From NCBI GenBank assembly GCA_028821475.1, contig JAPPGB010000144.1, forward strand, positions 1-51,670: a stretch of 51,670 nt of DNA. The letters run 5' to 3'. Shown here in pieces: positions 1 through 6,909 of this stretch (the first letter of the stretch is position 1; the number at the start of each line of letters is the position of its first letter). A program made the position numbers and the translations under genes. A model generated the notes under the pieces. That model did no database searches, had not been told where the DNA came from, and saw only the letters and a program-made list of their open reading frames with translations. The DNA comes from Spirochaetaceae bacterium (GTDB lineage Bacteria; Spirochaetota; Spirochaetia; SZUA-6; Bin103).

Positions 1-176
1 GCCGACTCTGCGCTCCTCTCAATCCTCCTCCCCACCGTTAAACCGAATGTTTACCAGCCGAAGCGGTTAGTTGTTTCTCGTATAAAGAGTTGCGGGGGGA
101 GGGGGGGGGCGGAGACACACCGGTCCATTCAACCGGTGGCGCCTTCAGGTGCTTACGATGATGTATCGTCCACATC

Positions 177-307
177 AGCCAGATCTCCAGCCGACAGCCA
201 CCATAATCCACGCGCGGTGAGCTGTCAAATGCCTTTCTCGGGCTGGTCAGGCTGGAGCAAGGCGGGCGGATCGGGGTGGCAACCATCTCCCGGCCCGGGT
301 AGGATGG
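177..307. repeat. Dispersed ~130 bp repeat, copy 1
   Basis: About 131 bases match 5923-6053 in the same orientation at roughly 90% by eye, with two single-base indels. Shared blocks include CAGCCAGATCTCCAGCCGAC, CTTTCTCGGGCTGGTCAGGC and CGGGTAGGATG. Similarity stops abruptly on both sides. The right end lies 7 bases before the start codon of the broken ATPase gene at 314, so the repeat may be the 5' region of a multicopy gene family rather than a mobile element; that reading is inference. Confidence 0.8.
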
Positions 308-313
308 GCGGTA

Positions 314-480
314 GTGAAGCGCAGACTGCCGCTCGGCATCCAGACCTTCCGCGAGATTCGCGAGCGGAACTGCTACTATGTGGCAAGTCCGGCTATCTGG
401 GCAAGCCGATCCACTTGGTGGGGGTGGAGTTCAGCCGCGCCACCCACAACGTGACCGCGTTCGCGGTGGCGTCGGGCTGA
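314..480 (+). pseudogene. Remnant of an AAA-ATPase-like/DUF1703 gene (frameshift plus internal deletion)
   Basis: Reading from GTG 314 gives KRRLPLGIQTFREIRERNCY, the typical N-terminus of the AAA-ATPase_like (DUF1703, PD-(D/E)XK-tailed) family, which normally continues YVDKTGYI. Here one base seems to be missing near 381. The next frame then gives KSGYL and jumps straight to GKPIHLVGVEFSRATHNV, which resembles the C-terminal nuclease end of the same family, ending at TGA 478-480. The P-loop core of several hundred residues is absent. I infer a one-base frameshift plus a large internal deletion. Family proteins are usually over 500 residues; about 55 codons survive here. The family is common and multicopy in spirochaetes and Bacteroidetes. 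Confidence 0.75.
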
Positions 481-551
481 CATCCACGCGACGCAGTGGG
501 TAGGCGGTGGAACTGTAGCCAAACGTCCAACGCGTCAGCGCCGATTATTCT

Positions 552-602
552 GCACGCCAGTGCGGAATTCTCTGGATTATTCCGCACTGGCGTGCGTAAT
601 AT
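552..602 (+). promoter_or_regulatory. Perfect 17-bp inverted repeat plus -10 box: operator/promoter of the ATPase gene
   Basis: Arms 552-568 and 579-595 are perfect reverse complements of 17 bases with a 10-base spacer. Immediately after lies TAATAT (597-602), a good -10 hexamer, and the GTG start is 7 bases after its last base. No T-run follows, so it is not a terminator. The right arm fills the -35/-10 spacer, so a bound protein should block the promoter. No convincing -35 box is visible. Confidence 0.6.
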
Positions 603-608
603 CAAAGC

Positions 609-1808
609 GTGGCGACGATTGCCAGAATATATCGCGCGATTCTGAGCGACGCGCTTGGTGAGCATAGGCAGATGGCGCTGGTGGCCGGCCCACGGCAGGT
701 CGGAAAGACCACTACCTGTCGCGAGCTCGCCGACGTCTACCTGGACTGGGACAACGAGGATCACCGCGAGCTGATTCTTGCTGGCCCCGCCGCCGTCGCC
801 GCCCGCGCAGGACTCGACAGACTCGCCGATCGACCGATCAGGATCGTGTTCGACGAACTGCACAAGTACAGGCGATGGAAGCAATTCCTCAAGGGCTTCT
901 TCGACACCTACGAGGATCGCGTCCGCATCATGGTGACAGGCTCGTCGCGGCTGGACGTCTACCGCAGGGGCGGCGACAGCCTGATGGGACGGTACTTCCT
1001 CTACCACATGCATCCGTTGAGCGTGGCGGAGTTGGCGGGGCGGCCGCTGTCGAACGCCACGCACGTCGCGCCGGTGCGGCTCCCCGAGGCGGAGTGGCAG
1101 GCGCTCCGTGTGTTTGGCGGCCATCCGGAGCCGTTCGTCAAGCGCTCGCCGCGATTCTCGCTTCGGTGGCGCGAGCTGCGTGCACAGCAACTCCTGCGCG
1201 AGGATATCCGCGACATGACCGGCGTTCAGGACATAGACCGGCTGGCGGTCCTGGCGCGCCTGTTGGCTACGCGCAGCAGCGATCAGCTCATCCATTCGAG
1301 CCTGGCAAAGCAGGTGCGCGTGAGTGAGAACACCGTGCGCAGTTGGGTGGCGACACTCAGCTCATTCCACTACGGATTCCTGGTCAGACCGTGGTTTCGA
1401 AACGTAGCCAAGGCGTTGCGCAAGGAGCCGAAATGGTTCTTGCGGGATTGGAGCGGCATTGCTGACGCCGGCAAGCGCGCCGAGACCTTCTGTGCCTGCC
1501 ATCTCCTGAAGGCGGTCGAGGGCTGGACCGATCTCGGACTAGGGTCGTTCCGGCTGCACTACCTGCGTGATACCCAGAAGCGCGAGGTCGACTTTCTCGT
1601 GGTCCGTGACGAAGAGCCCTGGTTGCTGGTGGAGGCCAAGCAGGGCGCTGCCGGGCTGTCACCCCACCTGGATCACTTCCAGAGGCAGACGCGTGCCGAG
1701 CACGCGTTCCAGGTGTCGATGGATGCCGACTACGTAAACACCGATTGCTTCTCGCGCACTGAGCCCGTCGTCGTGCCAGGCAGGACCTTCTTCGCGCAGT
1801 TGCTCTAG
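609..1808 (+). CDS. AAA+ ATPase with DUF4143 C-terminal domain
   Basis: A 399-residue protein of the AAA_14/DUF4143 family, cytoplasmic ATPases of poorly defined role. Walker A is GPRQVGKT (27-34), Walker B IVFDE (79-83), and the sensor-like TGSSRLD is at 110-116. Residues about 230-250 look like a winged-helix segment. The C-terminal part carries EVD (326-328) and LLVEAK (339-344), the pattern of a PD-(D/E)XK-type nuclease fold. Length is normal. The GTG start at 609 is chosen because the family N-terminus begins there and because it falls at the predicted transcription start, implying a leaderless mRNA. It stands alone and ends convergently with transporter locus 1. Being adjacent to a wrecked gene of another ATPase family suggests an accessory insertion site. 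Family call is firm, biological role unknown. Confidence 0.9.
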   Translation: MATIARIYRAILSDALGEHRQMALVAGPRQVGKTTTCRELADVYLDWDNEDHRELILAGPAAVAARAGLDRLADRPIRIVFDELHKYRRWKQFLKGFFDTYEDRVRIMVTGSSRLDVYRRGGDSLMGRYFLYHMHPLSVAELAGRPLSNATHVAPVRLPEAEWQALRVFGGHPEPFVKRSPRFSLRWRELRAQQLLREDIRDMTGVQDIDRLAVLARLLATRSSDQLIHSSLAKQVRVSENTVRSWVATLSSFHYGFLVRPWFRNVAKALRKEPKWFLRDWSGIADAGKRAETFCACHLLKAVEGWTDLGLGSFRLHYLRDTQKREVDFLVVRDEEPWLLVEAKQGAAGLSPHLDHFQRQTRAEHAFQVSMDADYVNTDCFSRTEPVVVPGRTFFAQLL

Positions 1809-1812
1809 TGTC

Positions 1813-1892
1813 CCGGAAGCCGCGCCTTGCGGCGCCGCTTCCGGCCCAGCCGGCCTACCTAGGAGCCTGCCGGAATCCGACAGGCTCCTAGG
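1813..1892. terminator. Two hairpins between convergent genes
   Basis: Hairpin A (1813-1844) has an 8-bp outer stem (CCGGAAGC/GCTTCCGG), one C-C mismatch, a 5-bp inner stem and a TTGC loop. Hairpin B (1858-1892) has perfect 12-base arms (CCTAGGAGCCTG/CAGGCTCCTAGG) with an 11-base loop, and overlaps the stop codon of the minus-strand permease. Neither has a long T-run. Position between converging genes suggests bidirectional termination. Confidence 0.6.
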
Positions 1893-2787
1893 TCGCGCCG
1901 CGCAACCGCGGGTCGAGCAGGTCGCGCAGGGCGTCGCCGAACATGTTGAGACTGTAAACGGTAATAGTCAGGCAAAGACCAGGCCAAAGAGCCAGCCATG
2001 GCCCCTGTTCCATGTATCTGCGCCCTTCCCTGCTCAGCAGCCCGCCCCACTCAGGAATCTCCAATGGCAGACCGAATCCGAGGAAGCTCAGAGCGGCCAC
2101 ACTCAGGATTACGCCCCCGATGCTGATGCTGAATGTGATGATTACGATAGGCATGATATTGGGCAGGACATGTCGGATCAGTGTTCTCCCGTTCGAGCTG
2201 CCAATCGCCGCCGCTGCCTGAAAATAGACATTCTCTTTGACACCAATAACCGAGCCTCTGACTGTTCTTGAGCCGACGATGCCTCCTGTTATCCCCAGGA
2301 CCACTATCATCTGTGGCATACCCCGCCCCACTATGGACATCACGGTCAACAACAGGAGCAGTCCCGGGAAAGCCATCCAGGCATCGACGAATCTCTGCAC
2401 CACCAAGTCCAGTTTACCACCAACGAATCCCGAAATGCCGCCTATCAGGACAGCCACCACAACATTGACAGCGGTCGCCGCCAGACCGACAAGTAACGAA
2501 ATGCGAGCTCCGTAGATAAGGCGGCTCAAAAGATCTCGCCCCAAGTGGTCGGTCCCCAGGAGATACTGGGCTGATGAGCCCTGCAGCCTGTCTACTACGT
2601 GTTGTTCCCAATATGGATAAGGAGCCAGGAAATCGGCAAAGATAGCCACAAGAATCAATAGCAATACGACAATCCCGCTGGCCATACCCATCGGCTTCTC
2701 GTGCCACAGCCTGATGAAGAAATCAGCCAACCCGGTACGTCTCTTTGGATCGCTTGCTGTTGATGGTATCCCCAGGTCGCTACTCAT
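1888..2787 (-). CDS. ABC transporter permease, DppC/OppC type (locus 1)
   Basis: Inner-membrane permease of 299 residues for a peptide/opine/nickel-family importer. A short cytoplasmic N-terminus is followed by a first membrane helix near residues 35-55, then the LLGTDHLGRD motif that marks OppC-type subunits. The BPD_transp_1 core contains SFLGFGLP and the ending LLDPRLRG. It starts 10 bases after the DppB-type stop, so the two are cotranscribed with the binding protein at 3895-5697. It closely resembles the permeases at 11194-12120 and 46976-47986. Base composition is lower in GC than in the other loci. No ATPase gene follows; the next gene is convergent. Confidence 0.93.
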   Translation of the reverse strand: MSSDLGIPSTASDPKRRTGLADFFIRLWHEKPMGMASGIVVLLLILVAIFADFLAPYPYWEQHVVDRLQGSSAQYLLGTDHLGRDLLSRLIYGARISLLVGLAATAVNVVVAVLIGGISGFVGGKLDLVVQRFVDAWMAFPGLLLLLTVMSIVGRGMPQMIVVLGITGGIVGSRTVRGSVIGVKENVYFQAAAAIGSSNGRTLIRHVLPNIMPIVIITFSISIGGVILSVAALSFLGFGLPLEIPEWGGLLSREGRRYMEQGPWLALWPGLCLTITVYSLNMFGDALRDLLDPRLRGAT

Positions 2788-2797
2788 ACTCGCTCTT

Positions 2798-3751
2798 CTA
2801 TTTATAACGGACCCTGGGATCCAAAACAGGATACATCAGGTCGATCAATAGATTGATCCCCATAACCATGGTGGCGAAAAACAGGTTGACTCCGGAGACC
2901 ACCGGGTAGTCTCTGTCTTCGAGTGCCGCCACCATGAGGCGACCCAGCCCCGGCAGGTTAAATATGTTCTCCATGATAACGGAGCCGCCTACCAGGATAG
3001 GCATCTGCAGGCCGATCAGGGTAACTACCGGGATGAGGGCATTCTTGACGGCGTGTCTGATAATAACGACCCTCTCCTTCAGCCCCTTGGACCAGGCCGT
3101 CCTGATATAGTCCTGCCTGAGCACCTCCAGCATCATGGTGCGGGTCATCCGCATGGTGGCTGCAGAGAGGTAGGTGCCAAGGATCAAGCTGGGAATGATG
3201 AGCACCGCGAGATTCCCCAGCGGGTCTTCCGTGACAGGAACCCACTGCATCGGTGGCGACCAGCCCCACCAGATTGCCGGGTAGAGCATGACCATCAGGG
3301 CCAGCCAGAAGTTAGGCGTTGCCAGGCCGATGATGGCAACCGAGCGCCCCATGTAATCGGCGGCCGTATCCTGACGAATCGCGGAGTAGATGCCGACGGG
3401 CAGGGCTATCACCAGCCCGATCGCGATCGCCAGGACACCAAGCTGAATGGTTACCGGCAATCTATCCAGTATCTTTTCCTCCACCGAAAAAGCGCCGCCA
3501 AACAGTGATTTGCCAAGGGTGCCGTGCAGGAAAATACCTCCCATCCAGCGTCCATACTGCACGTAGAAAGGCACGTCCAATCCCAGTTCACGCTCCAGAG
3601 CTTCACGGTCTACCTCGCCGCTCCCGTACTCCATCGTCATCAGGTCTATTGCATCGCCGGGGATGAAGCGGACCGAGAGAAAGACCAGTACGGTCAATAT
3701 AAGCAAGCCAGGGACCATCAACAATAAACGCCTGATGATATAGGCTCTCAT
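2798..3751 (-). CDS. ABC transporter permease, DppB/OppB type (locus 1)
   Basis: A 317-residue integral membrane subunit with the N-terminus MRAYIIRRLLLMVPGLLILT typical of DppB proteins. The long periplasmic loop holds ERELGLDVPFYVQYGRW, and the cytoplasmic coupling region is YIRTAWSKGLKERVV followed by VIMENIFNLPGLGRL. It pairs with the DppC-type subunit 10 bases downstream. A gap of 143 bases with strong hairpins separates it from the binding-protein gene upstream. Paralogs lie at 12113-13072 and 46024-46983. Substrate cannot be told from the permease. Confidence 0.93.
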   Translation of the reverse strand: MRAYIIRRLLLMVPGLLILTVLVFLSVRFIPGDAIDLMTMEYGSGEVDREALERELGLDVPFYVQYGRWMGGIFLHGTLGKSLFGGAFSVEEKILDRLPVTIQLGVLAIAIGLVIALPVGIYSAIRQDTAADYMGRSVAIIGLATPNFWLALMVMLYPAIWWGWSPPMQWVPVTEDPLGNLAVLIIPSLILGTYLSAATMRMTRTMMLEVLRQDYIRTAWSKGLKERVVIIRHAVKNALIPVVTLIGLQMPILVGGSVIMENIFNLPGLGRLMVAALEDRDYPVVSGVNLFFATMVMGINLLIDLMYPVLDPRVRYK

Positions 3752-3825
3752 GTGATACTTCCCCCTGTAACCGGGAGCCCTTCTACTGAAAGCGTGGCAA
3801 TGTCGTCGCCCTCTCCAGGAGCATC

Positions 3826-3897
3826 GGGAGCCGGCAGGTTTGCACCTCCCCGGCTCCCTCTTTCCCTAAGGCCAGTAGCAAGGGGCTGAAGCCCCTA
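3826..3897 (-). other. Intercistronic stem-loops between binding protein and permease (locus 1)
   Basis: On the minus strand the first hairpin starts in the binding-protein stop codon (AGGGGC, loop TTCA, GCCCCT; 3882-3897). It is followed by a larger one with 9-bp arms at 3826-3834 and 3851-3859 and an inner 4-bp stem. There is no T-run. Structures here commonly protect the abundant binding-protein mRNA or cause partial termination before the permease genes. Confidence 0.65.
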
Positions 3898-5697
3898 TTG
3901 ACCCATTGCGCTCTTCAGCTCACTATCAATCCAGAGGCGGGCCAACATCTGATAAGCTTGACCGTAACCCAGCTCGGTTTCACCGCTATAACCTATGACC
4001 CACGGCTGATTCCAGTTAAACCGTGGGGACTCGGGCCCCCATATATACCAGTGCTTCTCAGTCGCGTACATATCCAGCTCTCTAAACAGCCTCTGGTACT
4101 CGTCGAGGTCAGTAGTAGCTCGCATGGTCTCAAGCTTGGCGTCAAAAGTCGGGTCCGAGAATTGGCCGGCGGGGTTCCACACGTTGCCGGACCAGCGACC
4201 CACAAGGTGCTCTGCGAGATAATGATGGCTCATCTCCCCGCTGCGCATATCTTCATGCATTGAGGAGCTCGCTATTTTGGCTAACTGAGCAGGCTCCATT
4301 GCCTCGATCTCTACAGCAACGCCAATCTCACGCCAGTATGCAGAGGCCAATTCATGATAGCCTGTGGGGTTGTGCCCCCAGGCAAGGCTGGTAGTCTTGA
4401 ATCTCATGCCGTCGGCACCACGAGGAAATCCGGCCTCATCGAGTAACGCTTCTGCCGCTGCCGGATCATAGGTATAGCGTTCCTTGATCTCTTCAGGCCA
4501 CTCCTCATATGGAACGTAATACCCTTTGAGAGAATCCCCCACTACCCCGCGAGGTTCCCAGTTTGCATGACCCTTAAAGAAGGTATTGGCAATTGTCTCG
4601 AGGTCCAGCGCCTTCTGCAACGCTATACGCACCCGAATGTCGCTAAAGAGTGGGTTATTCAGGTTCATACTAAAAGCATGATTAGACCGGGTCCAAGTCT
4701 TGTGCAGCTCGATTTCGGGATTGCTCCGCTGGAGGCTCTCTACCTGGTCGATAGAGTTGATGGAAGAGGCCATAGTGCCCGCCGAAATTCCCAGATCAAC
4801 CTTACCCGAGCGGATTGCTGCCAGACGTGTTGTTTCGTCTGGCATAACGAGGGCCTTTAACTCGTCAGCATAGGGCAGGCGGTTCTGCGGGTATTTTTCG
4901 TCGTAGCCCCAGTAGTCAGGATTCTTGGTGAAGTTATAGGAACTGGCCTCGACCCATTCAGTCAGCATCCAGGGCCCGGTGCCGACCAGGTTCCTCCAAT
5001 CCTTGGCGTCGCCGTATTGCTCGATTACCTCGGGGGGATATATGTAATTGGTCCACCAGTCCGTGATAAGCGGGAGCGGATTGATGTGTGGCCGCTTCAG
5101 CTTGAAAACGACGGTATAGTCGTCTGTGGCTGTTATCGATTCGAATTGCACAGACTTCATATCATGTAATGATGGGCTAGGTTCGGTGAAGCCGCTGCCC
5201 ATACCCAATATGCGGTGATAGTTGTATTCGATATCCTTGGCAGTTAGCTCCCTCCCGTTCATCGGCGGCTTATCATGCCAGTGAACGCCTTTACGGATAT
5301 TGAACACATAAGTTGTGTCGTCAGGCTGTTCCCAGCTTTCCGCCAGCTGCCCTATCAAGTATTCTGGGGGTACGTTTGGACCTCGCCAGCCCCATTCGTC
5401 CCTATCTACTGCCCAGTCTCCGATAACTAGCTTCTCTAAAACGCCAGAGACGAACGAACTGGCGTTGCCACTGATGAACCAGGCGTCGGCAATGTCAAAC
5501 TCCTTGGTAGTGGGGAAGGTCAATGTCCCGCCGTACTCTGGCGCGACCACTACCTCCCCTGTGCTGGGGTCCGTCACATACTTCTTGTCGGCGGCGGCTG
5601 CCGGTGCCTCTTCCGTGCCAGCGGCCCACAGGCCGGTTGCGGTCAGGGCGAATCCAATCAGGATCGCCACGCTCTCTATTCTTAGCAAATTACTCAT
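3895..5697 (-). CDS. Extracellular solute-binding protein, family 5 (locus 1)
   Basis: A 600-residue periplasmic binding protein of the SBP_bac_5 (DppA/OppA) family. The N-terminus has a hydrophobic signal segment ending near TATGLWAAGTEE, with no lipobox cysteine. A short acidic linker with a DPSTGEVV motif follows, then YGGTLTFP, where the mature fold begins. Family landmarks include TYVFNIRKGVHWHDKPPMNG, TGPWMLTEW and RIALQKALD. AGGAG followed by ATAAACC precedes the ATG, supporting this start. It is the first gene of an operon with two permeases and resembles the proteins at 13227-15068 and 44104-45909, but its upstream leader is different. The ligand is probably a peptide or similar small compound, not determinable here. 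Confidence 0.93.
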   Translation of the reverse strand: MSNLLRIESVAILIGFALTATGLWAAGTEEAPAAAADKKYVTDPSTGEVVVAPEYGGTLTFPTTKEFDIADAWFISGNASSFVSGVLEKLVIGDWAVDRDEWGWRGPNVPPEYLIGQLAESWEQPDDTTYVFNIRKGVHWHDKPPMNGRELTAKDIEYNYHRILGMGSGFTEPSPSLHDMKSVQFESITATDDYTVVFKLKRPHINPLPLITDWWTNYIYPPEVIEQYGDAKDWRNLVGTGPWMLTEWVEASSYNFTKNPDYWGYDEKYPQNRLPYADELKALVMPDETTRLAAIRSGKVDLGISAGTMASSINSIDQVESLQRSNPEIELHKTWTRSNHAFSMNLNNPLFSDIRVRIALQKALDLETIANTFFKGHANWEPRGVVGDSLKGYYVPYEEWPEEIKERYTYDPAAAEALLDEAGFPRGADGMRFKTTSLAWGHNPTGYHELASAYWREIGVAVEIEAMEPAQLAKIASSSMHEDMRSGEMSHHYLAEHLVGRWSGNVWNPAGQFSDPTFDAKLETMRATTDLDEYQRLFRELDMYATEKHWYIWGPESPRFNWNQPWVIGYSGETELGYGQAYQMLARLWIDSELKSAMGQ

Positions 5698-5922
5698 GGT
5701 TTATCTCCTTGGAGAAAAGCCAGTTGAGAGCACTGATTCCACTGCCGGCCCCTCGCAACGCTCGCGACGGTCGCAAGCGAGCGCACTCTCGTCGAACGAG
5801 GGCGACACCCTGTAGCGGCCGCAGCCGCTCGGTCTCTCGTGAGTCTCTTATCGCGTGCCTCCTTTGGCGCGCGCCGCGCCGAAAAGCAGCCATGCGCGCC
5901 GCCACGCGTGGTGGCGGTGCTG
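5698..5922. other. Intergenic region upstream of transporter locus 1
   Basis: Non-coding as far as I can see. It should hold the promoter of locus 1 on the minus strand, but no convincing -35/-10 pair was found. The stretch 5755-5810 is rich in small dyads built from CGCTCGC, GCGAGCG and CTCGT/ACGAG. The dispersed repeat begins at 5923. Confidence 0.5.
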
Positions 5923-6053
5923 CAGCCAGATCTCCAGCCGACAGCGACCATACTCCCTGCGCGGCGAGCTGTCAAACTCTCTTTCTCGGGCTGGTCAGGC
6001 TGGAGCACGGCGGGCGGATCGGGTGGCAGCCATCACCCGGCGCGGGTAGGATG
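5923..6053. repeat. Dispersed ~130 bp repeat, copy 2
   Basis: Same orientation and about 90% the same as 177-307. Unlike copy 1, no ATPase-like coding sequence follows: after CGGGTAGGATG the sequence is unrelated. It therefore looks like an orphan 5' region or an independent repeat unit. Confidence 0.8.
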
Positions 6054-6138
6054 CGCCACATACCTGTCTGGAAATCAAGTCGCGAACAGCCCCTTTGGAT
6101 CATGCCGACCGACAATGTACGCCCGCGTCGGACCTTCC

Positions 6139-6498
6139 TCAACGCCGGATTCGAACGCGCTGCTCGTCCACAATCCACAGCGATTCAGCGAGCGAGAGCG
6201 TCTTCAGCAAGGAAATCAGGCGTCGCGTCAGCGCGACGATCGTGTCGATGTCTTGATTCCGAGGCCGGAGGACCACGATGCCGTGGTACTCTGGCGGGGG
6301 GTACGCCCGGATGTCTCCTAGCCCACGATCAAGTGTCACAATCGCGCGTCCTTCGGCTTGACAGACAGCCGCCAGTCTTGGATCCCCAGCGCCGCCGAGA
6401 CCTTCCTCAATGGCAGTGGTGACGTTGTGCCCGGCCGCCCGCAAGACTTCAGCCGTGGTCCCCGGGAGATTCTCATCGATCTTGATCTTGACAGCCAC
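6139..6498 (-). CDS. DUF5615 PIN-like toxin candidate
   Basis: A 119-residue protein of the DUF5615 family, PIN-like putative ribonucleases. Visible landmarks are KIDENLP near the N-terminus (a conserved acidic residue), AAGHNV, GDPRLAAVC and AIVTLDRGLGDIR with the paired aspartates expected for metal binding. Length is typical. It lies 18 bases downstream of a DUF433 gene on the same strand, the standard arrangement for this toxin-antitoxin-like pair. Toxicity is inferred from family knowledge. The ATG at 6498 is the only reasonable start. Confidence 0.88.
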   Translation of the reverse strand: MAVKIKIDENLPGTTAEVLRAAGHNVTTAIEEGLGGAGDPRLAAVCQAEGRAIVTLDRGLGDIRAYPPPEYHGIVVLRPRNQDIDTIVALTRRLISLLKTLSLAESLWIVDEQRVRIRR

Positions 6499-6516
6499 GT
6501 TTGCCGGTATGCGCGC

Positions 6517-6744
6517 TCATGCGTGCAGAGCAAGGGTCTGCTCGCGGGCCAACTCCGCCGCGTATGCCAGCGCCGCTCTGATCGCGTCTGGCGTGAGCGG
6601 CGGATACTCCGCAAGAAGGCGCTCCTCTGGCACCCGAGCAGCCAGATTGTCCAGAACGACCGAGACGGGGACCCGCGTACCTGCGATACACGCAACGCCG
6701 TGCATCACATTCGGGTCAACTGAAATGTAGTCGCGCCAGTTCAT
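6517..6744 (-). CDS. DUF433 antitoxin-like protein
   Basis: A 75-residue DUF433 protein. It shows the family opening WRDYISVDPNVMHGVACIAG, followed by TRVPVSVVLDNLA, the YPPLTPDAIRAAL helix-turn-helix stretch and an alanine-rich C-terminal helix. DUF433 proteins usually precede and neutralise DUF5615 proteins and probably bind DNA. GGGAGG sits about 8 bases before the ATG. It is the first gene of a two-gene operon. Confidence 0.9.
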   Translation of the reverse strand: MNWRDYISVDPNVMHGVACIAGTRVPVSVVLDNLAARVPEERLLAEYPPLTPDAIRAALAYAAELAREQTLALHA

Positions 6745-6874
6745 CGTTTCGACCTCCCAATCTGCCGGGGCATAACGTCATAGGTTCTCTGCGGGTTAAC
6801 CGACGGCATGAGCTGCACGGCCTGTTCGTAAGTCGCTATGGTAGCCGGGAGAGTGCAAGGGGAGCAACGCGACC

Positions 6875-6903
6875 TTGACCGCCAATGGGCCGGCCCGTAT
6901 AGT
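6875..6903 (+). promoter_or_regulatory. Sigma70-like promoter giving a leaderless transcript
   Basis: TTGACC (6875-6880), a 17-base spacer and TATAGT (6898-6903). The seventh base after the -10 box is the A of the ATG at 6910, and no Shine-Dalgarno sequence can fit, so the mRNA is predicted to be leaderless. Confidence 0.75.
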
Positions 6904-6909
6904 CCGCCG

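Noticed and set aside
95-109. G-rich run (GGGGGGAGGGGGGGGG), possible G-quadruplex
   Set aside because: A single G run without evident spacing or gene context; may simply be low-complexity sequence, so not listed as a regulatory element.
3826-3859. Hairpin in locus 1 considered as a full transcription terminator
   Set aside because: No T-run follows and the permease genes downstream lack their own clear promoter, so a processing or partial-termination role is more likely.
6145-6160. GGATTCGAAC, resembling a tRNA T-loop
   Set aside because: No acceptor, D or anticodon stems can be formed around it, and it lies at the 3' end of the DUF5615 gene.
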